This document shows positions 32,776 through 40,927 of a DNA stretch of 64,000 nucleotides, piece by piece. The position numbers and the translations under genes are program-made. This stretch comes from Saliniplasma sp051745305 (GTDB lineage Archaea > Thermoplasmatota > Thermoplasmata > Halarchaeoplasmatales > Halarchaeoplasmataceae), in the NCBI GenBank assembly GCA_051745305.1, contig JBNJDY010000002.1, positions 1 through 64,000 on the forward strand, written 5' to 3'. The notes under the pieces are model-generated. The model did no database searches and was not told where the DNA came from. It was given only the letters and a program-made list of their open reading frames with translations. Positions within the stretch are counted from its first letter, which is position 1, and every line of letters begins with the position of its first letter.

Positions 32776-33678
32776 TCATCCATATAACTCTCCTTTCATT
32801 CTAGGTAATAGTGCATCGATTAGCGCAGATTTTATGTACCCCTTAATATCTGTTGCTTCTCCTGTTACCATCCCTACTGGATCAAAATTTTTTTCCAATT
32901 CGTCTCCAACTATTTTTAAAGATTTGCACAGATCTAATTTATTATTCGATTGGACCCATTTATTCGGTATTTTTAATCCCGGACTACGACCGTTAGATGT
33001 AAAACCTAGTTTGTCTTTGATGACCGCTTTCTCTACAAATAACCGTTCACATTCAAGATTTTCGCTTTCTATAGCTAGATTTATTACATAATCGATTCCA
33101 TCCGGAACTTCTAAGTCATCATCATTGAAATTCACACGACTTCTACTTATCTCACATTCGAAGAAGTCTGACATCAACTCCTTTACAGCGTAAAATTCTT
33201 CTGTAACGGTGCACTCCAAAATGATTTTGACAGGTATTAATCTATCTCCGTATTCGTCTATCTCACCGTTTCTTATCCTTGTTGAACTTATAGGTAAAAA
33301 ATCCTCTGCAACCACGGGTTTAACTTCAATTATTTTTAAAGGTTGTTCTCCTATCTTTTTTCTCTTTCTGTTGATTTTCTCGCCACGTTCCTTAGTTTCT
33401 GACGAGACAACGAGTATGTCAAAATCTCCTTCAATAGCCTTACTATAAGGATCAGATATCTTCACGATTTCCCAGTTTTCCTTACCTGCTAGGAAAGTAT
33501 CTAGATTCTTTTTTCTCTCTTTATATGATTTTTCGACTTCCGGTTTCCACTCTTTCAGCATCTCATCTGAAACTAAACCGATAGTAACATCACCTTCTTC
33601 GAATGCCCTCTCGATGAGTTTAACATGACCCATATGAACATGATCGAAAGTTCCTCCCAAAATAACCTTTTTAGGCAT
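32776..33678 (-). CDS. coaD: Phosphopantetheine adenylyltransferase fused to a DUF84-like (ITPase-fold) domain
   Basis: Residues 1-150 are an archaeal-type CoaD: GGTFDHVHMGHVKLIERA with the HxGH motif, and the adenylyltransferase signature ISSTRIRNGE. This makes dephospho-CoA from phosphopantetheine. Residues about 155-300 resemble the DUF84/YjjX NTPase fold: SNGRSPGLKIPNKWVQ, then DPVGMVTGEATDIKGYIKSA and LIDALLPRM. The opening of that domain, normally S-T-N-P-V-K, reads ECTVTEEFYAVKEL, so the phosphate-binding lysine appears lost and the domain may be inactive. The next gene upstream is a DUF2116 protein, 1 bp away. Confidence 0.82.
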   Translation of the reverse strand: MPKKVILGGTFDHVHMGHVKLIERAFEEGDVTIGLVSDEMLKEWKPEVEKSYKERKKNLDTFLAGKENWEIVKISDPYSKAIEGDFDILVVSSETKERGEKINRKRKKIGEQPLKIIEVKPVVAEDFLPISSTRIRNGEIDEYGDRLIPVKIILECTVTEEFYAVKELMSDFFECEISRSRVNFNDDDLEVPDGIDYVINLAIESENLECERLFVEKAVIKDKLGFTSNGRSPGLKIPNKWVQSNNKLDLCKSLKIVGDELEKNFDPVGMVTGEATDIKGYIKSALIDALLPRMKGELYG

Positions 33679-33679
33679 T

Positions 33680-33868
33680 TTACCAGATTCCAGATAACTG
33701 TAAAAATATCAAGACCAAGAGTACTGCAAGGAGTATGTAGAATATGTATGTTTTCTTTTTTCTCTTTTCGATATATTCTTTGTACTCCTCTCTGCATTTT
33801 TCTGAACAAAATTTTTCATCTAAAGGTACTGGTTTACTACATATTTGACAGTGGGTATGTGGTTCCAT
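33680..33868 (-). CDS. DUF2116-like zinc-ribbon tail-anchored membrane protein
   Basis: A 62-residue protein. The N-terminal half binds zinc through HCQICSKPVP and KFCSEKCREEY; a charged linker is followed by one C-terminal transmembrane helix (IFYILLAVLLVLIFL). The topology (ribbon in the cytoplasm, tail anchor) matches DUF2116 members, common in Euryarchaeota and functionally unknown. It is directly upstream of the coaD fusion and probably cotranscribed. Confidence 0.8.
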   Translation of the reverse strand: MEPHTHCQICSKPVPLDEKFCSEKCREEYKEYIEKRKKKTYIFYILLAVLLVLIFLQLSGIW

Positions 33869-33909
33869 ATTTTTGTTAGATATGTTGTTGTTTTAATTAT
33901 TTTCCCAAA

Positions 33910-35571
33910 TCATCTATGCCCGTATGCAACTTTATATGGTGATTTTTCAAGAATTTTTACGAATCCGTATCTCTCGAATTGAACTATATCATTCAATTCT
34001 ACCTCATCTATGTTTGCTTCAACGATACCTTCGTCATAACTCCCATCAGGTTTTTCAACTTCACATTTTTCTCCATCGGGAAGCCACTGGATCTTTAAGA
34101 TATCTTTATTTGCTATGTCTGTAACATATCCTTTATGGCCTTCAAGCTTTATGTTACACAAGTTTTTCAACCGAACTTCTTTCCCTTCGTTCTCGTTCCA
34201 ATCCTTTTTAGATATTATCAATTTTTTGTCCACTTTGATTTTTCTATTTCCACGGTCTGAAAAATCAGGATGTCTAGGTATCTCGGCTTCATCGATATCT
34301 AATTCCCCTATCAACTCGATTTCAACAGGGTCTTTAACGAAAAAGTACCTATTAGCTTCTTCATCTATTAATTCTCTATTTTTAGCATACAATTTTGATG
34401 CAGGTACTTCGATATCTGTTTTTGACATTCCAAAATCTAAAATAAAATCTCTAATAGCATCTGGCTGTATGCCTCTTCTTTTGAGAGACTGTAAGGACCA
34501 GGTTCTAGGGTCATCCCAACCCCTCAGGTCTCCTTCTTTAATCTGCTGCTGGAATTCACTTTTACTCAACCTGACATCCCGTAATCGTAACATACCGTAA
34601 TGTAAAAATTCACATTTATCCCAACCAAACAGATCCCAGATATATTCCTCCATCTTATCTTCCATAACAAGGTCTTTACCTCTCAAAATGTGAGTCATAC
34701 CCAATAAATGATCATCGATAGCCCATGAAAACTCTAACAGTGGCCAAACATGATATTTATTACCTACTCTAGGGTGTTCTTGATTCGATACTCTGAACAA
34801 AACACGGTCTCTAAAAGCGGGATCCGGATACTCCATATCAGTTTTCAGCCTAAGGGTGACTTCGCCTTCTTCAAACCCTCCTTCCAACATCTTGTTCCAT
34901 TTTGCAAGGTTCTCTTCAACAGTTCTAGATCTATGTTCACATTCTATACCCTTTTTACGATTATTCCTTAATTTCTCAGCACTGCACTCACAGACGTATG
35001 CCTCACCCATTTCGATAATTTTTTGACCATATTCGTAGTATCTTTCCATCCTTTTAGACTTATAATGGGTCTCATGCCATTCCACCCCCAGCCATTCTAA
35101 ACCCCCTTTTATCAAATCAAAAGCCTCTATGAGGGGTTTTTTCTTCTCTGAGCCTATAGTATCATCATAAAACAGAACCAATTTTCCATCATTCCTTTTG
35201 ACGTACTCATCGTTAAGTATCACCATACGAGAATTACCTATATGTAATGGCCCACTTGGATATGGAGCCATCCTCATTACTATATCTTCGCCCTCGATAT
35301 TTGGTAATCTATTGATTTCCTCCTCATCTTTTTCTTCGAAGTACTCGGGCATCTTCTTTTTTAATCGGCTAGTCTGCTCATCGAGGGATAATTTGTTTAC
35401 TTCATTTACAATCTGTTCAACCAGTTCTTTAGTACCTGTAGGATCTTTTCTACATTTCTCTGATTCTCCCATAACCTTTCCCATAACAGGTCCGACCGTT
35501 GCCTCCCCATCGAATTTTACTGCATTTTTCAAAGCGTATTTTCTGATTATTGTTTCCTTTTCGTTAGACAT
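33910..35571 (-). CDS. gltX: Glutamyl-tRNA synthetase (archaeal type)
   Basis: Class I synthetase. The HIGH motif is in APYPSGPLHIGNSRMVILND (residues about 98-117) and the KMSKS equivalent is RDVRLSKSEFQQQ. The eukaryote/archaea-type beta-barrel anticodon-binding domain occupies the C-terminus (LIISKKDWNENEGKEVRLKN). In archaea this enzyme charges tRNA-Glu and, non-discriminatingly, tRNA-Gln. At 553 residues it is full length. Confidence 0.95.
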   Translation of the reverse strand: MSNEKETIIRKYALKNAVKFDGEATVGPVMGKVMGESEKCRKDPTGTKELVEQIVNEVNKLSLDEQTSRLKKKMPEYFEEKDEEEINRLPNIEGEDIVMRMAPYPSGPLHIGNSRMVILNDEYVKRNDGKLVLFYDDTIGSEKKKPLIEAFDLIKGGLEWLGVEWHETHYKSKRMERYYEYGQKIIEMGEAYVCECSAEKLRNNRKKGIECEHRSRTVEENLAKWNKMLEGGFEEGEVTLRLKTDMEYPDPAFRDRVLFRVSNQEHPRVGNKYHVWPLLEFSWAIDDHLLGMTHILRGKDLVMEDKMEEYIWDLFGWDKCEFLHYGMLRLRDVRLSKSEFQQQIKEGDLRGWDDPRTWSLQSLKRRGIQPDAIRDFILDFGMSKTDIEVPASKLYAKNRELIDEEANRYFFVKDPVEIELIGELDIDEAEIPRHPDFSDRGNRKIKVDKKLIISKKDWNENEGKEVRLKNLCNIKLEGHKGYVTDIANKDILKIQWLPDGEKCEVEKPDGSYDEGIVEANIDEVELNDIVQFERYGFVKILEKSPYKVAYGHR

Positions 35572-35627
35572 GGTTCATCAATTAAACAAGAGGGTATTTT
35601 ATTATTTTCCTATATTAGAAAATTCTA

Positions 35628-36350
35628 TCAATCGGAAAGAGGTTTAACGAAGATATCTTTTATTATCCCCCTTTCCATGGCTATATCTGTTTCTCCAGAC
35701 CTGATCACATAGACTGGCTTTTTCTGATGGAGTTCTATTACAGACCCAGGTCCGATGTCATACGACAAAAGTTTATGTAATCTTGGATGACTCTTTGTAT
35801 GAATATATGCTATCTCAACTTTTTTCCCAACAGGGATCTTCGTCAAAGGCATTATAGCTGGTTTGATCGTTTCTCTTCCCTTTCTACAACATTTTCCTGA
35901 GGGTATAGGCATACCATGTGGACATTCTCTTGGATGGCCTAACAAAGTACATATCCTTTCAGTCACTTCTTCAGATAAAAGGTGTTCAAACTCGCAAGCA
36001 GGTTTTTCTACTTCTTCTTTGCCCATATCCAAAACATCGACTAAAAGACGCTCTGCTAAACGGTGTCTTCGGACTATATCTCTAGCCTTATTATGCCCCT
36101 TATCGGTTAATTTTACTTTTTCATTGTAAACCTTAGCCAATCCTCTCTTTTTAAGCTCTTTAAGGACTGAATCAGTAACTTTTTCCCGATAACCATGACG
36201 GAATCGTTTCCTGTGATTAAATTTCATACCTTCCTCTTTATCGGTCAGTCTTTCTTTAAAACTCTCTTTATCTCTCTTACCCTCTTCCTCTAGGGTCCAA
36301 AGTATTTCTAGTGCTTCATCTATTTCTATCTTTGTTATTTTATCGTTCAT
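35628..36350 (-). CDS. DtxR-family metalloregulator with C-terminal FeoA/SH3 domain
   Basis: An N-terminal winged helix (TDSVLKELKKRGLAKVYNEK) is followed by the DtxR dimerisation/metal domain, with metal-ligand motif ACEFEHLLSEEV and CPHGMPIP, and a FeoA-like SH3 domain (AIMPLTKIPVGKKVEIAYIH to the C-terminus). It would repress iron genes when Fe(II) or Mn(II) is bound. The N-terminal about 50 residues are unusual: an acidic helix plus HRKRFRHGYREK precede the winged helix. The start codon overlaps the stop of the upstream miniprotein (ATGA). It is the last gene of the feo operon, so the operon may regulate itself at both ends. Confidence 0.87.
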   Translation of the reverse strand: MNDKITKIEIDEALEILWTLEEEGKRDKESFKERLTDKEEGMKFNHRKRFRHGYREKVTDSVLKELKKRGLAKVYNEKVKLTDKGHNKARDIVRRHRLAERLLVDVLDMGKEEVEKPACEFEHLLSEEVTERICTLLGHPRECPHGMPIPSGKCCRKGRETIKPAIMPLTKIPVGKKVEIAYIHTKSHPRLHKLLSYDIGPGSVIELHQKKPVYVIRSGETDIAMERGIIKDIFVKPLSD

Positions 36351-36517
36351 CTTTCATCGACTCCCGGTATAAATTCATAACCACAATTAGGGCATTTAAC
36401 CATATTACAACCACCACCCATTGGACAGGATTGGCAGGCTGTTACCGAGCCTTTTTCAAATTCATTTCCACAGAGCGGACATTTATGTTTATCCTGAGTA
36501 TTATTTTGTTTACTCAT
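36347..36517 (-). CDS. 56-residue seven-cysteine miniprotein of the feo operon
   Basis: A short frame missed by size cutoffs. It reads MSKQNNTQDKHKCPLCGNEF, then ACQSCPMGGGCNMVKCPNCG and YEFIPGVDER. Seven cysteines: two CPxC knuckles flanking a C-x2-C-x5-C. It could bind Zn, Fe or an Fe-S cluster. Both ends overlap neighbours in ATGA fashion, with feoB upstream and the DtxR-FeoA regulator downstream, so it is certainly translated with them. Similar Cys-rich miniproteins occur beside feoB in other prokaryotes; no function is established to my knowledge. Confidence 0.85.
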   Translation of the reverse strand: MSKQNNTQDKHKCPLCGNEFEKGSVTACQSCPMGGGCNMVKCPNCGYEFIPGVDER

Positions 36518-38475
36518 ATTAGGCCCCCAAATAATTTTGTAATCTGATTGATAACTCCACCTACGAAAAAGGCAAAAGGAATCACGAAGGCGATGATAGC
36601 TAATGCTGTTTTTATACCCCTTTCTTTGATTATCACCAGAACATTAGCTACACACGGAACGAACAGAGTAATAGAGACAACTGCCACCAGCATCTGAACA
36701 TGAGTTAAACTACCAGAAAGGTCCAATATTCCAGCTGCCCCAAAATCTCTTCTTAGGAAGCCTAGAATAAAAGCTATAGATGTTTCTGAAGGCAAGCCCA
36801 ACCACGAGACAACTACAGGTTCAAGTCCATTTACTAATATATCCAAAATCCCCGTTAAATTTGCGACACTGATCAAAAAAGTACCTAAAATGAATAGGGG
36901 TACCAATTCTTTAAAAAACATAGCAACCTTATAATAAGTTTTTCTCAGAACATTGTCCCATTTAGGGATCCTCAGTGGTGGTAATTCCATTATAAAATCA
37001 CCTCTACCTCCAGGTAAGATTTTTGAGGCCGCCCAAGCGACGAATAATAACTGGGAGAAGATGATCCCGGCCCACACGAAAAAGTAGTAAAATGGAAGTG
37101 TAGCCATGATCGCGAATAATACACCTAATTGAGCAGAACATGGAATACCAAGTGCTAACATGGTTGTTGCTATAATTCTTTCTTTTTTCGTGTCTAAAAC
37201 CCGGGTAGTCAAAGTGGCCATGGTGTCACAGCCGAATCCTAGAACCATCGGTAATACAGCTTTTCCATTTAAACCAACCCGTCTAAAACCTTTATCAGCC
37301 ATGGCCGCTAATCGAGGTATATAACCAACATCTTCAAGTATCGAAAATGCCAGGAAAAATGTGGTGATGATAGGCAGTATCAAAGCGATAGCCCAGGTTA
37401 AACCTACAGTTATAACTCCAAATTCACCTACTAAAATTCTCGATGCAAAGTTCCTTCCCATGGATTCATAAATAAAATCCTTGATATATGGATTGATATA
37501 CTCCCCAAATATTATCCCTTCGAAAAAATCTACCAATACCTGTGCTCCTATAAAACCTACGAACTGATATAAAAGAAACACGACCCCGATAAATATAGGG
37601 ATACCAGTAAGGGGTTTCATCGTTAGATCATTTATCTTTTCCTTGAACGTGGTTTTCTCGATTTTTTCTTTACTGATGTACTTAGATACTATTTCTTCAG
37701 CTTTCCTTCTAATTGCTAATGTGATAATATAACTTAAATCATGGCTAAATTTTCTATGCAGTCTATTAAGAATTTCTTCTGCCTTTTTCCTCTCTTTCTC
37801 GCCTATCTTTTCATCGATAAAATCCCTCATCTCACCTGGGGATGATAAAAATAGGAGTGCAGTTCCACGGTTTCCAAAGATGCTTTTTAATTCACTAAGA
37901 GCTTCTTCTATTTCCCGAGGATAATCTGCTCTCACATCTGGAATTTTTGCTTTAGGTAGACCCTTTTTAAGTGCTGAAGTCCCCCTATGTTCAGGTGCAA
38001 CGGTTGGAAAGACAGGAACGTTAAGCTCATCGGAAAGACCTTCATGATCTATATCGATCAAACGGGACTTTGCCTCATCCATCATGTTTAGATTTAAAAC
38101 AGTAGGGATATCAAATTCAGAGATCTGCAGGAAAAGCATGATAGCCCTTTTCAGATTTTTAGCGTCGGCGACTTGAATTATTCTATTGGGATCACTGCCT
38201 AAGATGATATCTCTTGTAACTTTTTCATCTTCTGATATGGGAGTCAGAGATTCTGCCCCAGGGGTGTCGATTATAGTTTCTTTTTTCGTACCTATCCTGG
38301 TATCCCCAAGACTGACTTCAACAGTTGTACCGGGATAATTAGAAACATCTCTGTACTTCCCTGTAAGACTTGAAAATATAACTGATTTACCAACATTAGG
38401 GTTACCAACAAGAACAGAAACGTTCTCATCAGGGTCTATACCCAAAGCCTTTCTTGCATACTTAATTTTAATCAC
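36514..38475 (-). CDS. feoB: Ferrous iron transporter FeoB
   Basis: Membrane Fe(II) transporter with a cytosolic G-domain. GTPase motifs are GNPNVGKSVIFSSLTG (residues 24-39), DTPGAESL and NLNMMDEA. The two Gate regions are present (for example RLAAMADKGFRRVGLNGKAV with LGFGCDTMA, and FLRRDFGAAGI with VPCVANVLV), each with a conserved Cys. About ten membrane spans. It overlaps the upstream dtxR gene by 8 bp and the downstream miniprotein by 4 bp. FeoA is not separate; a FeoA domain is fused to the last regulator of the operon. Confidence 0.96.
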   Translation of the reverse strand: MIKIKYARKALGIDPDENVSVLVGNPNVGKSVIFSSLTGKYRDVSNYPGTTVEVSLGDTRIGTKKETIIDTPGAESLTPISEDEKVTRDIILGSDPNRIIQVADAKNLKRAIMLFLQISEFDIPTVLNLNMMDEAKSRLIDIDHEGLSDELNVPVFPTVAPEHRGTSALKKGLPKAKIPDVRADYPREIEEALSELKSIFGNRGTALLFLSSPGEMRDFIDEKIGEKERKKAEEILNRLHRKFSHDLSYIITLAIRRKAEEIVSKYISKEKIEKTTFKEKINDLTMKPLTGIPIFIGVVFLLYQFVGFIGAQVLVDFFEGIIFGEYINPYIKDFIYESMGRNFASRILVGEFGVITVGLTWAIALILPIITTFFLAFSILEDVGYIPRLAAMADKGFRRVGLNGKAVLPMVLGFGCDTMATLTTRVLDTKKERIIATTMLALGIPCSAQLGVLFAIMATLPFYYFFVWAGIIFSQLLFVAWAASKILPGGRGDFIMELPPLRIPKWDNVLRKTYYKVAMFFKELVPLFILGTFLISVANLTGILDILVNGLEPVVVSWLGLPSETSIAFILGFLRRDFGAAGILDLSGSLTHVQMLVAVVSITLFVPCVANVLVIIKERGIKTALAIIAFVIPFAFFVGGVINQITKLFGGLI

Positions 38476-38905
38476 CTTCTACTGGACATTCTTCAAAATC
38501 ACATGGAGGGATCTTTTTTCCATGTGGACATTTTTCTGGTGCTCCTAACCTCTTGCACATCTCATCTATCATCTCTTCATCGAAGATATGTTCCATCTGA
38601 CATGCTTTCTCATGAAGTCGATCCCGATCCAAAGAAAAATATTTTTTTAAAAATACTTCCAAAACTCTATGTGTTCTTACGATATTTTTACCTAAGCTCT
38701 CTCCATCCTCAGTTAATTTAACACCATAATACGGAATATATTCGATATAACCTTCTTCTTCTAATACTGGGAGGACTTCTGTTACAGTAGGAGGAGATAG
38801 ACCCATCTTATCTGCGATTTCACCCGTCTTTACATTTTCTTTTTCTCTTTCAAGAGATAATTTATAGATGTTCTCTAAATATTCCTCGCGAGTCTCTTTA
38901 TTCAT
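38468..38905 (-). CDS. DtxR/MntR-family metal-dependent repressor
   Basis: Winged helix (TGEIADKMGLSPPTVTEVLP) plus dimerisation/metal-binding domain with motif KACQMEHIFDEEM and CPHGKKIP near the C-terminus; the final tail is Cys-rich (CDFEECPVEGD). It has no SH3/FeoA domain. It heads the feo operon and overlaps feoB by 8 bp. It presumably senses Fe(II) or Mn(II) and controls this operon. The promoter region lies in 38906-39012, where a TATA-like element is compatible. Confidence 0.92.
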   Translation of the reverse strand: MNKETREEYLENIYKLSLEREKENVKTGEIADKMGLSPPTVTEVLPVLEEEGYIEYIPYYGVKLTEDGESLGKNIVRTHRVLEVFLKKYFSLDRDRLHEKACQMEHIFDEEMIDEMCKRLGAPEKCPHGKKIPPCDFEECPVEGD

Positions 38906-39012
38906 CGTTTTAACTTAATGCACCGTTTTTATTAAACTTTTTGGTTGACCTAAATATTTGATTTTGCGATTATCTACTCTTATAAAAGATACTATAGTAA
39001 ATAGAAAATTGA

Positions 39013-39112
39013 TAGCGGGGAGTGGATTTGAACCACTGGTCTCCGGGTTCCTCAGGTGCTTTATCATGCACCATATGAGCCCGACGGGTTTTCCTAGCTA
39101 CCCTACCCCGCT
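39013..39112 (-). tRNA. Initiator tRNA-Met(CAU) with a 25-nt anticodon-loop intron
   Basis: Read on the minus strand it folds as a cloverleaf: acceptor AGCGGGG/CCCCGCT, D-arm, anticodon stem CGGG/CCCG with the loop CTCATAA, and T-arm with GGTTCAAATCC. A1:U72 and the G:C triplets of the anticodon stem mark the initiator. The loop is interrupted after position 37 by an intron at 39049-39073. The exon-intron junctions form a canonical bulge-helix-bulge: central helix CTCA/TGAG, bulges TAT and GAA, then hairpin GGTGC/GCACC. Exons join to 75 nt including A73; CCA is not encoded. Confidence 0.93.
39049..39073 (-). other. tRNA intron removed at a bulge-helix-bulge motif
   Basis: 25 nt between loop positions 37 and 38 of tRNA-iMet. 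The predicted cuts lie after the second base of each three-base bulge, restoring CTCATAACCC. Confidence 0.85.
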
Positions 39113-39210
39113 CTGTTGGTAAAATCAGGAACTACTAACTTCTGGGATTCCTATATTAGGATGCATTTTATAAATCTTTCTATCCATATAGCTCTTTTAA
39201 ACGCCTCTAT

Positions 39211-40926
39211 TTAAGTCCTTTTAAACATCTTGTCTAGTTCTTTGGTCGTATAATTGATAATTGTCGGTCTTCCATGAGGGCATGTATATGGTATCTCAGT
39301 ATTACCTAATTCCTGAATTATTTCTTTAGCTCTCGTAAGTGATAAGTTATCACCAGCCATAACGGAAGATCTACAGGCCATATATTTGATCAGTTCTTCT
39401 TTCCTTTCTTCTAAACTGCTGTTTTTTAAATCGGATAATTCGTCTAAAATCGAGTAGATAATCTCTCCCTCTTGTATCTCACCTAACACGACTGGCATTC
39501 CTATTACTCTGAAGGTCGATTTACCAAAAGATTCGATTTTGAAACCTAGTTTTCCTAAAAGGTCTTTATTTGCCTTGATAAGCGCAGATTCACGTGGTTT
39601 AACTTCAATTGTCTTGGGAGATAATAAGTCTTGACTTCCGATCTTATCGTCATATTTCATTTTCAATCTTTCATAGTTGATCCTCTCATGTGCTGCATGT
39701 TGATCTATCATAGATAGACCGTTGGGTGTTTCTGCTAAGATATATGAGTCTTTGAGTATCCCTAATATTTTCATGTCCGGTAATTTTGATCCCTGGACAT
39801 CAACTTCTTCCTTTAAGTTAAGAGTCCTTTGGGAATAACTAAAATCAGATGAATACTCAATCTCCTCAGAATATTTTTCTTTTTCCTCTTTTTCGTTAAA
39901 AACATTTTTAGCGTGCTTATCTGGAGTCGGTACAAGGTCGTGCTCTATAAGCGTAGATTTGACAGCACTACTAATTTCTTCTTTAACTTTTTTTTCATCC
40001 TGAAACCTAATTTTGGTTTTCGTTGGGTGTACATTCACATCGATATCATTTCCAGGGATTGAGATATCGATCACTGTGATTGGATAACGTTTTCTTGGAA
40101 GTAGTGTTTTATAGCCTTCCATAACACTGTCCTTTAAAAGAGTGTTTTCTACGAATCTACCATTCACATAAGTGTAGATATGTTTTCTACTTGACCTTGT
40201 AACTTCAGGTTTACTCAGAAAACCATCTATAGAAATATAATCACTTTTAAGGTCTATGTTCACCATCTTTTTGGCGATATCTACACCGTAAATCGATTTT
40301 ATATTTTGTAATTTAGAATTTGCCTTTGGCACGAAAAAAATCTCATTCTCATTATGACTTAAGGTAAACTGTACTTCTGGTTTAGATAGTGCGTTCCTCG
40401 TAACGATGCTTGTAACATGGGCCAATTCTGTATTGGTCTTATTTAGATACTTTCTCCTAGCAGGAGTATTGTAAAACAAATCTTTTACTTCTATAGTTGT
40501 TCCAACAGGGCAACCAACGGTGTCTATATTTTTTATTTCATCACCGTGGATTATTATTTCAACTCCTTCTAAATTATCTGCCTTTTTGGTTTTAGCTTTG
40601 ACTTTTGATACCGCAGCTATACTTGGTAGAGCTTCTCCTCTAAAACCTAAACTACTTAGATCGTTGAGGTCATCGATATCATTTATCTTACTAGTTGCAT
40701 GTTTTTCGAAGGCCAGTTTCACCTCTTCTTTTGCCATGCCGGTTCCGTTATCCTTTACAAGAATACGATCTTTTCCACCATTATCAACTTCAATATAGAT
40801 CTCATCTGCCCCAGCATCTAGAGAATTCTCTATAAGCTCCTTAACCACTGAAGCTGGTCGTTCGATGACCTCCCCAGCAGCTATTTGATTTACAGTTCGA
40901 GATGATAATTTTTTAATTTTAGACAT
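39211..40926 (-). CDS. mutL: DNA mismatch repair protein MutL with endonuclease motif
   Basis: GHKL ATPase with N-terminal motifs NQIAAGEVIERPASVVKELI, ENSLDAGADEI, DNGTGM and GFRGEALPSIA. The C-terminal domain holds the metal-dependent nicking motif DQHAAHERINYE, plus ACRSSVMAGDNLS and CPHGRPT. This is the bacterial-type latent endonuclease used where MutH is absent. ATG 40926 (MSKIKKLSSRTVNQ) is the start; an upstream ATG at 40965 lies inside mutS. One base separates it from the mutS stop, so the two are coupled. Confidence 0.96.
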   Translation of the reverse strand: MSKIKKLSSRTVNQIAAGEVIERPASVVKELIENSLDAGADEIYIEVDNGGKDRILVKDNGTGMAKEEVKLAFEKHATSKINDIDDLNDLSSLGFRGEALPSIAAVSKVKAKTKKADNLEGVEIIIHGDEIKNIDTVGCPVGTTIEVKDLFYNTPARRKYLNKTNTELAHVTSIVTRNALSKPEVQFTLSHNENEIFFVPKANSKLQNIKSIYGVDIAKKMVNIDLKSDYISIDGFLSKPEVTRSSRKHIYTYVNGRFVENTLLKDSVMEGYKTLLPRKRYPITVIDISIPGNDIDVNVHPTKTKIRFQDEKKVKEEISSAVKSTLIEHDLVPTPDKHAKNVFNEKEEKEKYSEEIEYSSDFSYSQRTLNLKEEVDVQGSKLPDMKILGILKDSYILAETPNGLSMIDQHAAHERINYERLKMKYDDKIGSQDLLSPKTIEVKPRESALIKANKDLLGKLGFKIESFGKSTFRVIGMPVVLGEIQEGEIIYSILDELSDLKNSSLEERKEELIKYMACRSSVMAGDNLSLTRAKEIIQELGNTEIPYTCPHGRPTIINYTTKELDKMFKRT

Positions 40927-40927
40927 C

